Assembly (NCBI GenBank): GCA_900473745.1
Contig: UCMW01000007.1
Coordinates: 62,001-126,000, forward strand
From: Hyphomicrobiales bacterium
Lineage (GTDB): Bacteria; Pseudomonadota; Alphaproteobacteria; Rhizobiales; Rhizobiaceae
Length of the DNA: 64,000 bases
Reading direction: 5' to 3'
Every line of letters starts with the position of its first letter. Within the stretch, counting starts at the first letter, position 1. A model generated the notes under the pieces. The model made no database searches, was not told the origin of the DNA, and saw only the letters and a program-made list of their open reading frames with translations. This document shows, piece by piece, positions 44,507 through 53,342 of this stretch. The translations under genes and the position numbers were made by a program.

Positions 44507-45937
44507 ATGACTTTGACCACTTTCGATGATCTTGGCCTCTCCAAGAATATCGTCGCGACGCTGACGACGCTCGGCTTCACGACCCCCACTCCGATCCAGG
44601 AGAAGGGCATTCCCGTCGTTCTCGGCGGTCGCGACCTGATCGGTCTCGCCCAGACCGGCACCGGCAAGACGGCCGCCTTCGGCCTGCCGATGATCGAGAT
44701 GCTTCTCAAGGACGAGAAGCGCCCTGACAACCGCACCACCCGCGCCCTCATCCTTGCCCCGACCCGCGAACTGGTGAACCAGATCGGCGACAACCTGCGC
44801 AGCTACCTGCGCCGCCTGCCGCTCAAGATCAACCAGGTCGTCGGTGGCGCCTCCATCGGCAAGCAGCAGCTGCAGCTCGAAAAGGGCACCGACATCCTCG
44901 TCGCCACCCCGGGCCGCCTGCTCGACCTGATCGCCCGCAACGCGATCTCGCTGCGCGCCGTGCGTTACCTCGTTCTCGACGAAGCCGACCAGATGCTGGA
45001 CCTCGGCTTCATCCATGACCTGCGCAAGATCTCGAAGATGGTCCCGCCGAAGCGCCAGACCCTGCTCTTCTCGGCCACCATGCCGTCCTCGATCGCCGAT
45101 CTCGCAGCGAGCTTCCTGACCGACCCGATCAAGGTTGCCGTGTCTCCTCCAGGCAAGGCTGCCGACAAGGTCGAGCAGCACGTGCATTTCGTCGCCGGCC
45201 AGAACGCCAAGACGGAAATGCTCAAGAAGATCCTCAACGACAACCCGGATGGCCGCTCCATCGTCTTCCTGCGCACCAAGCATGGCGCGGAAAAGCTGAT
45301 GAAGCACCTCGACGCCACCGGTTACTCGGTCGCTTCCATCCACGGCAACAAGAGCCAGGGCCAGCGCGAGCGGGCACTCAAGGGTTTCCGTGACGGCGAG
45401 ATCAAGACGCTGATCGCCACCGACGTTGCCGCCCGCGGCATCGACATCCCGGCCGTCTCCCACGTCTTCAATTACGACCTGCCGGAAGTTCCGGACGCTT
45501 ACGTCCACCGCATCGGCCGTACGGCCCGTGCCGGCCGTGACGGCATCGCGATCGCATTCTGCGGTCCCGATGAAGGTCGCCTGCTGCGTGACATCGAAAA
45601 ACTGATGAGCATCGACATCCCGGTCGCCTCTGGCGAAGCCCCGGCAAACCTCGCACGCCCGGCCCGTCCGCAGCGTCGCGCTGGCGGCGGTGGCGGTGGT
45701 GGCGGCAACAATCGCAATCACCAGGCCCCAGGCCAGGGTCGCGGCAAATCCGAAGGTGGCGCCAAGGCTGACGGTCGTCCCGCAAAGTCCGGTCACCGCA
45801 AGGGTGGCAATGGCGGTGGCGGCAACGGCAATGGCGGCAACCGCTCGGCCAATGGCAATGGCCAGAGCCGTGGCGGCAATGGCCAGGCGCGTCCGGCCCG
45901 CTCCGGCACGGCCGGCGGACGCCGTCGCGAAGCCTGA
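44507..45937 (+). CDS. DEAD-box RNA helicase (RhlE-like)
   Basis: The 476-residue helicase has every family motif in order: Q-motif in GFTTPTPIQEKGIP, AQTGTGKT, PTRELVNQ, TPGRLLD, DEADQML, SATMP, IVFLRTK, TDVAARGID and HRIGRTARAG. From about 380 on it has a Gly/Asn/Arg-rich disordered tail, typical of RhlE-type proteins, that helps RNA binding. The start is uncertain: ATG 44507 lies one base after AAAGG, while TTG 44513 would have better spacing. It is likely involved in ribosome assembly or mRNA turnover, often at low temperature. Confidence 0.92.
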   Translation: MTLTTFDDLGLSKNIVATLTTLGFTTPTPIQEKGIPVVLGGRDLIGLAQTGTGKTAAFGLPMIEMLLKDEKRPDNRTTRALILAPTRELVNQIGDNLRSYLRRLPLKINQVVGGASIGKQQLQLEKGTDILVATPGRLLDLIARNAISLRAVRYLVLDEADQMLDLGFIHDLRKISKMVPPKRQTLLFSATMPSSIADLAASFLTDPIKVAVSPPGKAADKVEQHVHFVAGQNAKTEMLKKILNDNPDGRSIVFLRTKHGAEKLMKHLDATGYSVASIHGNKSQGQRERALKGFRDGEIKTLIATDVAARGIDIPAVSHVFNYDLPEVPDAYVHRIGRTARAGRDGIAIAFCGPDEGRLLRDIEKLMSIDIPVASGEAPANLARPARPQRRAGGGGGGGGNNRNHQAPGQGRGKSEGGAKADGRPAKSGHRKGGNGGGGNGNGGNRSANGNGQSRGGNGQARPARSGTAGGRRREA

Positions 45938-45968
45938 GTCTGGCGGAAAGCTGAGACTTGAATTTTGG

Positions 45969-45997
45969 AATGGCGCGGTCCCCACCGCGCCATTTTT
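45969..45997. terminator. Bidirectional Rho-independent terminator
   Basis: AATGGCGCGGT (45969-45979) pairs perfectly with ACCGCGCCATT (45984-45994) around CCCC. T-tracts are present after the stem on the forward strand, and the reverse complement is preceded and followed by A/T runs, so it can serve the helicase and the convergent EamA transporter. Confidence 0.8.
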
Positions 45998-46004
45998 CAT
46001 ATCG

Positions 46005-46901
46005 TCATTCTTTGACGATGATCGGCTCGATCGCGCTCTTCCGGTTGATGAGATAGACCCCGACCATGACGACGCAGGTGCCGATCATCATCGGCACGGT
46101 CAGCTCTTCCCCAAAGGCAACGGCCGCCTCAAGTGCTGCGAGCGGGGGCACGAGGTAGATCAGCGACGCTGCCTTCGACACGTCACCGCGCCGGATGAGA
46201 TAGAGCAAAAGCGCGATCGCCCCCATCGATATTCCGATCACCGACCAGGCGAGCGTCGCAAAGAAGCCGAGGCTCCAGTCGACACGCAGGTTTTCCAGCG
46301 CGAACGCTGCCGGAACCGTGACGATCAGCGCGCCGACATATTGCAGCGTGGCGACAGCCCTCAGATCCCCGTCCTTGACCAGCCGCTTCTGATAGATTGT
46401 GCCGGCCGTGACGCAGGCCATGGCGAGCACGTTGATCGCGACCGCATAGGCCGGAATTGACGATGCGTCGATCACCAGAACCTTTGGGAGCACGGCGATC
46501 GCGACGCCCAGGAAGCCAATCACGAGCCCGACCCGTTGGCCGCCGTTCAGGTTCTCCCCCACCAGGAAGGCGGCAGCGATCCCGGTCATCAGTGGCTGCA
46601 GACCGGCAATGATGCCGGAGAGTGCCGCCGGCACCCCCTGCCCGATCGCCCACCAGACCATGCCGAGATAGAGCCCATGCAGGAACATGCCCGACACGAT
46701 CGCATGCACCCAGCCGGCCCTGTCCCTCGGCCAGGAAACGCCGCCGATCCGGCAAACGATGTAGAACAGCACGACCGCCGTGCCGTAGCGGATGACGAGG
46801 AAGGTGAGCGGATCGGCGAAGAAGGTCGCATATTTGGCCGACACCCAGCCGGTCGACCAGAGAAGAACGAAGAGTACGGGCGCGAGCCGGGCAAGGGTCA
46901 T
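46005..46901 (-). CDS. EamA-family (DMT) transporter
   Basis: The 298-residue protein has ten membrane helices in two EamA repeats: LVLLWSTGWVSAKYATFFADPLTF-type start, QGVPAALSGIIAGLQPLMTG at the end of repeat one, and ASLIYLVPPLAALEAAVAFGEELT in repeat two. Members export amino acids, purines or other small metabolites. The ATG at 46901 gives the normal N-terminus; a start ten codons upstream is possible. The substrate is unknown. Confidence 0.87.
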   Translation of the reverse strand: MTLARLAPVLFVLLWSTGWVSAKYATFFADPLTFLVIRYGTAVVLFYIVCRIGGVSWPRDRAGWVHAIVSGMFLHGLYLGMVWWAIGQGVPAALSGIIAGLQPLMTGIAAAFLVGENLNGGQRVGLVIGFLGVAIAVLPKVLVIDASSIPAYAVAINVLAMACVTAGTIYQKRLVKDGDLRAVATLQYVGALIVTVPAAFALENLRVDWSLGFFATLAWSVIGISMGAIALLLYLIRRGDVSKAASLIYLVPPLAALEAAVAFGEELTVPMMIGTCVVMVGVYLINRKSAIEPIIVKE

Positions 46902-47257
46902 GGTATCGGTGTCTTTCCTGCACCGGAACACATACCGCCGGCGGTGCGCCTCGATACTGCGACGCCGTCACGCGGTCAAAAGAGTTTTCCTGCAGGCAAG
47001 AGTGAATTCCACTCACGTCGAACGAAGAATTATTCGGGAAAAAATGCCTAAATTTTGATCTCAAATTGTTCTGTCAGCCTCTGCGAATTTCACAATATGC
47101 AAAATCACGCAGGAATAGAGGGTAATGATTGGCGACACAGGGGAGATTCTCGCACAGATTTTACGCTGTTGCCCGCTTTTCGACCATGATGATTGACGGG
47201 CAATTCCGGGAAGCCGGTCCGTGAACCAGCTTGCATTGCCAAAATGGTTGTATTCAA
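46902..47257. other. Divergent promoter region, no gene seen
   Basis: This 356-base gap separates the EamA transporter from the ATP-grasp cluster. It is A/T-richer than its surroundings between about 46980 and 47120 and has no supported coding frame. It must contain the promoters of both divergent units. I see no clear operator or terminator. Confidence 0.45.
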
Positions 47258-48691
47258 ATGACAAAAAAAGGGGATGCGCCATTGGCATTTGATGAAATGA
47301 TCACTGCGGACAACGATCCGCGCGGACCTTACCAGAACTTTTTCGATTGGTATTCCAGCCAGGACCCGGCAAGGCTTCTTGCGAAGTCGAGAGATGCCGA
47401 AAACATTTTTCGCAAGACCGGCATCACCTTTGCCGTCTACGGGCACGAGGACTCTTCCGAGAAGCTCATACCCTTCGACATCATCCCGCGCATCATCTCC
47501 GCCCGCGAATGGCGCAAGCTCGCCCAGGGCATCGAGCAGCGTGTGCTCGCCCTCAACGCCTTCCTCGACGACATCTACCACAAGCAGGAGATCATCAAGG
47601 CCGGTCGCATCCCGCGCGAGCTGATCGAAAAGAACGTCGCCTTCCTGCCCGAGATGATCGGCTTCCGTCCGCCGGGTGGCGTCTATACCCACATCGTCGG
47701 AACCGACATCGTCCGCACGGGCGAAGATCAGTTCTACGTGCTGGAAGACAATGCCCGCACGCCCTCCGGCGTCTCCTACATGCTGGAGAACCGGGAAACC
47801 ATGATGCAGATGTTCCCCGAGCTCTTCCAGCTCAACAAGGTCCAGCGAGTCGAGGACTATCCGCATCTGTTGCGCCAGTCGCTGGCCTCGCTCGCCCCTC
47901 CCGGCTGCAAGGGCAAGCCGCGTGTCGCGGTGCTGACGCCCGGCATCTACAATTCCGCCTATTACGAGCACTCCTTCCTCGCCGACATGATGGGTGTCGA
48001 ACTGGTCGAAGGCTCGGACCTGCGCGTCATCGACGGCAAGGTGAAGATGCGCACCACGCGCGGCTACGAGGCGATCGACGTGCTCTATCGCCGCGTCGAC
48101 GACGACTTCCTCGATCCGCTCACCTTCCGCCCCGATTCGGCGCTCGGCATTCCCGGCATCATGGATGTCTATCGCGCCGGCAACATTACCATCGCCAACG
48201 CGCCGGGCACCGGGATTTCCGACGACAAGGCGATCTACAGCTACATGCCGGAGATCGTCGAATTCTACACCGGCCGCAAGGCGCTGCTCGAGAACGTGCC
48301 GACCTGGCGCTGTTCGGAAGCCGACAGCCTGAAATATGTGCTGGAGCATCTGGAAGAACTGGTGGTCAAGGAAGTTCACGGCTCCGGCGGCTATGGCATG
48401 CTGGTCGGCCCCACTGCCTCGAAGAAAGAGCGAGCCGAGTTCGCCGAGAAGCTGAAGGCGCGGCCCTCGAACTATATCGCCCAGCCGACACTGTCGCTCT
48501 CGACGGTGCCGATCCTCGTCAACAAGGGGATTGCCCCCCGCCACGTCGACCTTCGTCCTTATGTCCTCGTCTCCGACAAGGTGCAGATCATTCCCGGCGG
48601 CCTGACCCGCGTGGCCCTGAAGCAGGGTTCGCTCGTGGTCAATTCCAGCCAGGGCGGCGGCACCAAGGACACCTGGGTATTGGAGGACTGA
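47258..48691 (+). CDS. Circularly permuted ATP-grasp protein (type 2)
   Basis: The 477-residue protein is a predicted ATP-dependent ligase of the circularly permuted ATP-grasp type (older DUF404/DUF407). Diagnostic segments are PFDIIPRIISAREW, GIEQRVLALNAFLDDIYH, VLEDNARTPSGVSYMLENR, TPGIYNSAYYEHSFLA, YRRVDDDFLDP, NAPGTGISDDKAIYSY and LVVKEVHGSGGYGM, the last with nucleotide-contacting Lys and Glu. It starts a three-gene unit with alpha-E and transglutaminase genes and likely forms a peptide or amide bond in a small, still unknown product. The start may be ATG 47258 or a TTG nine codons earlier. Confidence 0.88.
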   Translation: MTKKGDAPLAFDEMITADNDPRGPYQNFFDWYSSQDPARLLAKSRDAENIFRKTGITFAVYGHEDSSEKLIPFDIIPRIISAREWRKLAQGIEQRVLALNAFLDDIYHKQEIIKAGRIPRELIEKNVAFLPEMIGFRPPGGVYTHIVGTDIVRTGEDQFYVLEDNARTPSGVSYMLENRETMMQMFPELFQLNKVQRVEDYPHLLRQSLASLAPPGCKGKPRVAVLTPGIYNSAYYEHSFLADMMGVELVEGSDLRVIDGKVKMRTTRGYEAIDVLYRRVDDDFLDPLTFRPDSALGIPGIMDVYRAGNITIANAPGTGISDDKAIYSYMPEIVEFYTGRKALLENVPTWRCSEADSLKYVLEHLEELVVKEVHGSGGYGMLVGPTASKKERAEFAEKLKARPSNYIAQPTLSLSTVPILVNKGIAPRHVDLRPYVLVSDKVQIIPGGLTRVALKQGSLVVNSSQGGGTKDTWVLED

Positions 48692-48692
48692 C

Positions 48693-49640
48693 ATGGTCAT
48701 GCTCGGAAGAACTGCCAACGGTCTCTTTTGGATGTTCCGCTACATCGAAAGAGCCGAAAACATTGCCCGTCTCGTCGATGCGGGCTTGCGCATGTCACTC
48801 ACCCGCTCAGGCGCCTCGGACGAGGACTGGGATGCCGTGTTGAAGAGCGCCGACGTGCGCCCGCTCTTTGCCGAACGCCACGGCAAGGTGACGGCCTCTG
48901 ATGCGATCGACTTCATGCTGCGCGACACGGCCAACCCGTCGAGCGTCATGTCCTGCATCGACGCCGGGCGTAACAATGCCCGCATGGTGCGAACCGCGCT
49001 GACGCGCGAGACCTGGGAAGCCACCAACGAATGCTGGATCGAGCTCAAGCAGATGCTCGCCCGCAAGCTGAAATCGGCTGACCTGCCGGAGGTGATCGAC
49101 ACGGTGAAGCGCCGCGCCGGCCTCATCCGCGGCGCCTTTCATGGCTCGATGCTGAGGAACGAGATCTACAACTTCGCCCGCATCGGCACCTTCATCGAGC
49201 GCGCCGACAACACCAGCCGCATCCTCGACGTAAAATATTACGTGCTCCTGCCGGCGATCACCCATGTCGGCTCTTCGCTCGACAACATGCAGTGGGAATC
49301 GATCCTGCGCTCGGTCTCGGCCCATCGCTCTTATCGCTGGGTCTATGACGGCGAATACAAGGCCGCCAACATTGCCGACTTCCTGATCCTCAACGGTCAG
49401 ATGCCCCGCTCGCTCGCCTATTGCTACGAAAAGATCACCTCCAACCTCGGCTACCTCGCCAGGGACTACGACCACAGGCTGCCAGCGCATGAAACGGCGG
49501 ACAATGTCGTCAAGACGCTGAAGTCGACGACGATCGGCACCATCATGGACCAGGGACTGCACGAATTCCTCGACGGTTTCATCGCCAGCAACAACAAGCT
49601 GGGCAACGAGATCACCGAGGGTTATCGGTTCTACAGCTGA
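48693..49640 (+). CDS. Alpha-E domain protein (DUF403)
   Basis: This 315-residue all-helical protein has LGRTANGLFWMFRYIERAENIARLVDAG at the start and the repeat-like FARIGTFIERADNTSRILDVKYY in the middle, each with an E-R-A-(E/D)-N motif. This is the alpha-E domain, found almost only beside circularly permuted ATP-grasp enzymes and perhaps a partner or peptide carrier in the ligase reaction. One base separates it from the ATP-grasp stop. Its activity is unknown. Confidence 0.88.
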   Translation: MVMLGRTANGLFWMFRYIERAENIARLVDAGLRMSLTRSGASDEDWDAVLKSADVRPLFAERHGKVTASDAIDFMLRDTANPSSVMSCIDAGRNNARMVRTALTRETWEATNECWIELKQMLARKLKSADLPEVIDTVKRRAGLIRGAFHGSMLRNEIYNFARIGTFIERADNTSRILDVKYYVLLPAITHVGSSLDNMQWESILRSVSAHRSYRWVYDGEYKAANIADFLILNGQMPRSLAYCYEKITSNLGYLARDYDHRLPAHETADNVVKTLKSTTIGTIMDQGLHEFLDGFIASNNKLGNEITEGYRFYS

Positions 49641-49654
49641 GCAGGATTGATCCC

Positions 49655-50476
49655 ATGCGTTTACGCATCACCCACACCACCGAGTATCGCTACGACGACC
49701 CGGTGCAGTATTCGCTGCAGAGGCTGCGCCTCTGGCCACTGGACAGCCCGGGACAGACGGTTCTGTCCTGGGACATCGAGGTCGACGGCGCGAACGTGGA
49801 AGCTGGTTTCAATGACCAGTTCGGCAATCACACCCACCTCGTTTCGACCGAGGGGGACAGCCACAGCGTCCATATCGTCGCCTCCGGCGAGGTCGACACC
49901 GAGGACCGCGCCGGCGTCTTCGGGCCGCATCAGGGTTACGTGCCACTCTGGCTCTATCTGCGCGAGACACCTCAAACGAAACCGGGCAAGCTCACGCGTG
50001 AGCTCGCGCGCAGCCTGACGGGCGACAATGAACTGGCCAAGATGCACGATCTGATGGGCAAGCTGCATTCTGCGATCGCCTTCGAACCGGGCTCGACCGG
50101 AACGGAAACCACCGCCGAACAGGCCCTGGAGGCCGGTCGTGGAGTCTGCCAGGACCACGCCCATGCCTTCATTGCCGCAGCCCGTACGCTGGGCCTGCCC
50201 GCCCGCTACATCTCAGGATACCTGCTGATGGACGACCGCGCCGAGCAGGTCGCGACCCATGCCTGGGCGGAGGTCAACCTGCCGGGCCTTGGCTGGGTCG
50301 GCTTCGATGCCGCCAACAACCACTGCCCGGACGCCCGCTACGTCCGGATCGCAACCGGACTGTGTTACGCCGATGCAGCACCTGTCTCGGGCATGCGGAT
50401 CGGGGTCGCCGGCGAGGACCTGACAGTCAAGCTGGTCGTCGAACCAAGCCAGAGCCAGAGCCAGACGCAAAGCTGA
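49655..50476 (+). CDS. Transglutaminase-like cysteine peptidase
   Basis: The 273-residue protein has an N-terminal bacterial transglutaminase-associated domain (TTEYRYDDPVQYSLQRLRLWP) and a transglutaminase-like core. The Cys-His-Asp triad is visible: Cys in GRGVCQDHAHAFIAAAR, His in ATHAWAEVNLPG and Asp in GWVGFDAANN. It probably cuts or transfers peptides made by the ATP-grasp/alpha-E pair. The Gln/Ser-rich end is short. It is 14 bases after alpha-E and ends the cluster; the proteasome-like Anbu gene often found next is absent. Confidence 0.87.
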   Translation: MRLRITHTTEYRYDDPVQYSLQRLRLWPLDSPGQTVLSWDIEVDGANVEAGFNDQFGNHTHLVSTEGDSHSVHIVASGEVDTEDRAGVFGPHQGYVPLWLYLRETPQTKPGKLTRELARSLTGDNELAKMHDLMGKLHSAIAFEPGSTGTETTAEQALEAGRGVCQDHAHAFIAAARTLGLPARYISGYLLMDDRAEQVATHAWAEVNLPGLGWVGFDAANNHCPDARYVRIATGLCYADAAPVSGMRIGVAGEDLTVKLVVEPSQSQSQTQS

Positions 50477-50585
50477 TCGTCCGTCGCCGGGGAATGGGGG
50501 AGTACCGCGCAAGCTCCGCACCACGTCGGCATGGTGATGTCGGCAGAAAAGGCGCGGCACGCCCGCAGCAAAGGTCGAGGCACAC

Positions 50586-51053
50586 ATGCTGTTCGGAAAG
50601 TCGATCTTCCAGTCGGTCGTCGATAGGCTCGACAAGGAAGCGGAAGATGAGGTTGCATCGCAGGAGACAGCCTTCCGCATCAACGGGCTTGCCTCGAGTT
50701 TCGTCCCAGTGGCACCTGCTGCCCCGTCGGCACCCGCCGATCCCGACACCGATCAGCGGCTCGACGCCTATCTCTTTCTCATGCCCGAGGAACAGGAGCC
50801 CGAGCCCCCGGCTCCGCCACCAAGACCGGCCTGGATCGACAGACTGTCACCGGAGGAGATCGCAGCCGATCTTGGGCTTGAGCCGGGCGACGATCGCGAA
50901 CGCCTGCAGGAGCGCCGGCGCGCCTTCGCACGGGACAACCATCCCGACCGGATCGCGGAAGACTTTCGGGAGGCGGCCACCTTGCGCATGAAAACCGCCA
51001 ATCGCCTGATCGACGAAGCGATCAGGCGTTCAGAGCTCGGTCAGGGCCGATAA
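50586..51053 (+). CDS. J-domain-like protein
   Basis: The 155-residue protein has a Pro/Ala-rich middle (about 40-85) and a C-terminal J-like domain. The HPD signature is intact in FARDNHPDRIAEDFREAATLRMKTANRLIDEA. The N-terminus, MLFGKSIFQSVVDRLD, is amphipathic. J domains stimulate DnaK-type chaperones. It lies 110 bases after the transglutaminase gene and converges with marR by 3 bases, so a link to the ligase cluster is possible but weak. Confidence 0.75.
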   Translation: MLFGKSIFQSVVDRLDKEAEDEVASQETAFRINGLASSFVPVAPAAPSAPADPDTDQRLDAYLFLMPEEQEPEPPAPPPRPAWIDRLSPEEIAADLGLEPGDDRERLQERRRAFARDNHPDRIAEDFREAATLRMKTANRLIDEAIRRSELGQGR

Positions 51054-51056
51054 GGA

Positions 51057-51536
51057 TCAGTCGTAGAGCCGCCGCAGGAGCTTGTTGACCGTATCCCGCT
51101 CCGCCACGCCGCCGAGCTGGGTCAAGACCCATCGTTCGTGATCGATCCAGATCGGCATCAGTTCTTCGAGATAGGCTTCACCCGCAGGCGTCATGTAGAG
51201 CGACTGCACGCGGCGATCGGTTTCCGACTTCCGACGTTCGATGAAACCCTTGCTCTCCAGTCCGTCGACGATCGCGACGAAATTCGCCCGCTGGATGCCG
51301 AGCGCTTCGGCCACTTCGCTCTGCTTGGCACCCTGATTGTTGGTGAGCAAAAGAAGTGTGGCGAAATCGGTCGGCCGCAGTCCCTTGGAAGAAAAAGCAT
51401 CGTTGAAATGCTGAAACACCGCGAGTTGCGCTCGCCGCAAGCGATATCCCACGGCATCGTCCATCATCGAGAAGTCGAGCCCGGACGTGTTGGGTATCAG
51501 TTCACTCATTGAAATTTCCGGCATTTCCCCTGCCAT
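51057..51536 (-). CDS. MarR-family transcriptional regulator
   Basis: The 159-residue winged-helix regulator has LRPTDFATLLLLTNNQGAKQSEVAEALGIQRANFVAIVDGLESKGFIERRKSETDRR (recognition helix and wing), followed by SLYMTPAGEAYLEEL. The ATG may be 51536 or a Met a few codons later. Ligand and targets are unknown; its own upstream region has an A/T-rich stretch near 51535-51545 that may hold the promoter. It is convergent with the J-like gene. Confidence 0.88.
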   Translation of the reverse strand: MAGEMPEISMSELIPNTSGLDFSMMDDAVGYRLRRAQLAVFQHFNDAFSSKGLRPTDFATLLLLTNNQGAKQSEVAEALGIQRANFVAIVDGLESKGFIERRKSETDRRVQSLYMTPAGEAYLEELMPIWIDHERWVLTQLGGVAERDTVNKLLRRLYD

Positions 51537-51862
51537 TATTATATGTGCCCCTCAGCCAGCCCGCTAATCCCCTGCGAACTGACGTATGCGATACTAACCG
51601 TTTAAACCGATGGAACAAGGGTGCAACCGTCCCTGCCAAGTTCCAAACCGGCATTTTTTGACCATTTGCCGCTCAGTTCAGCCAGATATGGACCGCGTCG
51701 CGCCGCGCATTTCGGGCAAATGATCGCCGATCGATCAAGCCCTGCAGGCAATGCCGGGCCCACCCGGCAAATCCGTCCGAGCCAAATGCTTTTTCCGATT
51801 GAAGCGACCAATCGACTGCGCTATGACCGCTGACGGAACGGCGAGTCAAACCGCCGTCGGAA
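51537..51862. other. Gap between marR and tRNA-Arg
   Basis: This 326-base stretch includes the marR promoter region and the region before tRNA-Arg. No supported coding frame is present; a 69-codon reverse frame lacks a ribosome site and homology. I see no strong inverted repeat. Confidence 0.45.
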
Positions 51863-51939
51863 GCACCCGTAGCTCAGCTGGATAGAGTGTTGGATTCCGA
51901 TTCCAAAGGTCACAGGTTCGAATCCTGTCGGGTGCGCCA
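51863..51939 (+). tRNA. tRNA-Arg (anticodon CCG)
   Basis: The 77-base gene folds into a full cloverleaf. The acceptor stem is GCACCCG with CGGGTGC; the D arm contains GCTCAGCTGGATAGAG; the anticodon stem is TTGGA with TCCAA and loop TTCCGAT, giving anticodon CCG (reads CGG). The T arm is ACAGG-TTCGAAT-CCTGT, and CCA is encoded. tRNA genes are common integration sites, and the sequence downstream is atypical. Confidence 0.97.
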
Positions 51940-52657
51940 CTTCTTTTTAGAGCGACACATATGTCTGGACGAGTTACGCAAAGTCTGGACTGTCGTCACC
52001 ATCAAAGCGGATTCATTTCCCGATTAAACCAACAGATTCATGATGCCTCAAGTTGCTGCCGGCCGAAACGCCAAGGGGGCCGCTGCGTCTTGCGAAAGGC
52101 ATCTTCCTCTTGAATCATCGCCCTCGAAGCAAGTTTGATGGCGTTCTGAGAGCCACACGCCGTCTCCCGAATGTGGCGACACATTAGTCGGACAGTGGTG
52201 CGGAACGGTTTGGCAATTGAATGAAGGAGGGTCTCCCTAAGACGATGCCTTGCGGAAGCAAAACAAGGAACATGTACGGGAGCCCATTCACGACCTCGAA
52301 CGGGAAAATACTACTTTTCATCCCGCACTGCGATCGACGAGGCTTCGGCGCACCGCCCGGGATAGCTGCATGCGATTTTCCACGGCAGCGGCGTGAAGAC
52401 GCCCGATCCGATCCGGACGCTTCTCGATGGAAAAGTGACCTCGCAATTGTTGACAATAAAAAAGACAGCACTCCGGGCACCTTTTGCACACGCCCAGACG
52501 GATTTCTCGCGCGCATGGTTAACGCTTTCCATCTCATTAAAAATTCGCCAGAAACACATAGACGGAAAGTATATCATGTGTGAATTGGCTGCGGATGGCG
52601 TGAATTGACTGAAAAGATTTCACGAAATTGCAATAAACAATAGTAATATGTTGCATT
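51940..52657. other. Gene-poor region downstream of tRNA-Arg
   Basis: About 720 bases contain no coding frame I can support. GC content falls toward the right end (52560-52720 is A/T-rich). Short frames on both strands have odd composition and no homology. The motif GTCTGGAC occurs twice near 51965-51990. It may be the eroded edge of an integrated element or remains of a lost gene. Confidence 0.5.
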
Positions 52658-53107
52658 TTGTATGTATATTCTGCAATTTACTCGCTTGGCAGCCCAAATC
52701 ACGCACACAGGAATGGATTCAGTAATTCATCCTCTTATAAACTCCGGTGGTGGCCGCAAGGATTGGCTCTCGAGTTCTTCAACTGCGAGATCGTGCGTCA
52801 GGACGAGATCTCTATCACGCTGCAGCCTAGCGAAGGTGCCGAAGTCGAGCGGGTCATGCTCAAGGGTGCGAAAGCAAACTATAGCTGGAGCGCCAATGGC
52901 TTGAAGGTAGACTTCGACACTCATGGCGACGGCGGCGGCGAGAGCATCAGCTATGAGAAGGGTCGCAGCGTGGCCGAGGATTCCGGCGTTCTGGAAACGG
53001 CCTTCGATGGCAATCACGGCTGGTTCTGGCGCAACCGCACGAGTGATCCGGTGACCGTCATGTTGAAGACCGACGACGCCTATAGCGACATCAAGCGGCT
53101 CATCTGA
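52658..53107 (+). pseudogene. Truncated transmembrane-anchor protein remnant
   Basis: The last 100 residues (from about 52800) match the C-terminal domain of a rhizobial transmembrane anchor protein: QDEISITLQPSEGAEVERVM, ANYSWSANGLKVDFDTHGD, FDGNHGWFWRNRTSDPVTV and a KRLI-type end. Intact relatives, as I recall them, start with a cytoplasmic tail and a membrane helix followed by an Ala/Pro linker; here these are missing and replaced by A/T-rich, unrelated codons (about 1-45). A strong hairpin at 53115 follows. It is probably an N-terminally deleted pseudogene, though a short protein could still be made. Confidence 0.65.
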
Positions 53108-53114
53108 TCTAGAC

Positions 53115-53140
53115 GAGGCCGGAGCTCTACCTCCGGCCTC
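53115..53140 (+). terminator. Hairpin after the truncated anchor gene
   Basis: GAGGCCGGAG (53115-53124) pairs perfectly with CTCCGGCCTC (53131-53140) around a 6-base loop. No run of T follows, so termination would be weak or Rho-dependent. Confidence 0.5.
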
Positions 53141-53342
53141 CCAACCGATATCGGCAGGGAATGCCTATTCCTTCGCTGTTTTCCTAAAAGCATGCTCACG
53201 GACACGCCCGATCAACATTGAGGGCTTAAACCTGCAAATTACAGATTCTAGGCATAAGCGATCAGAATGAAGGCGCAAACCCACCATCCCCTTCACCGAA
53301 CTCATCTTGAAGCTTATCGGCTCGCGCGGAAACAATTTCCGT

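Noticed and set aside
44165..46000. A 611-codon reverse frame opposite the DEAD-box helicase
   Set aside because: Ala/Thr/Val-rich antisense shadow of the helicase and its Gly-rich tail.
52184..52583. Overlapping frames on both strands downstream of tRNA-Arg
   Set aside because: Neither has a family pattern or convincing composition; the region is recorded as gene-poor.
51940..53342. Possible insertion-sequence ends near GTCTGGAC and CGACACATTAGTCGGAC
   Set aside because: No transposase and no matching inverted ends were found, so an IS call would not be supported.
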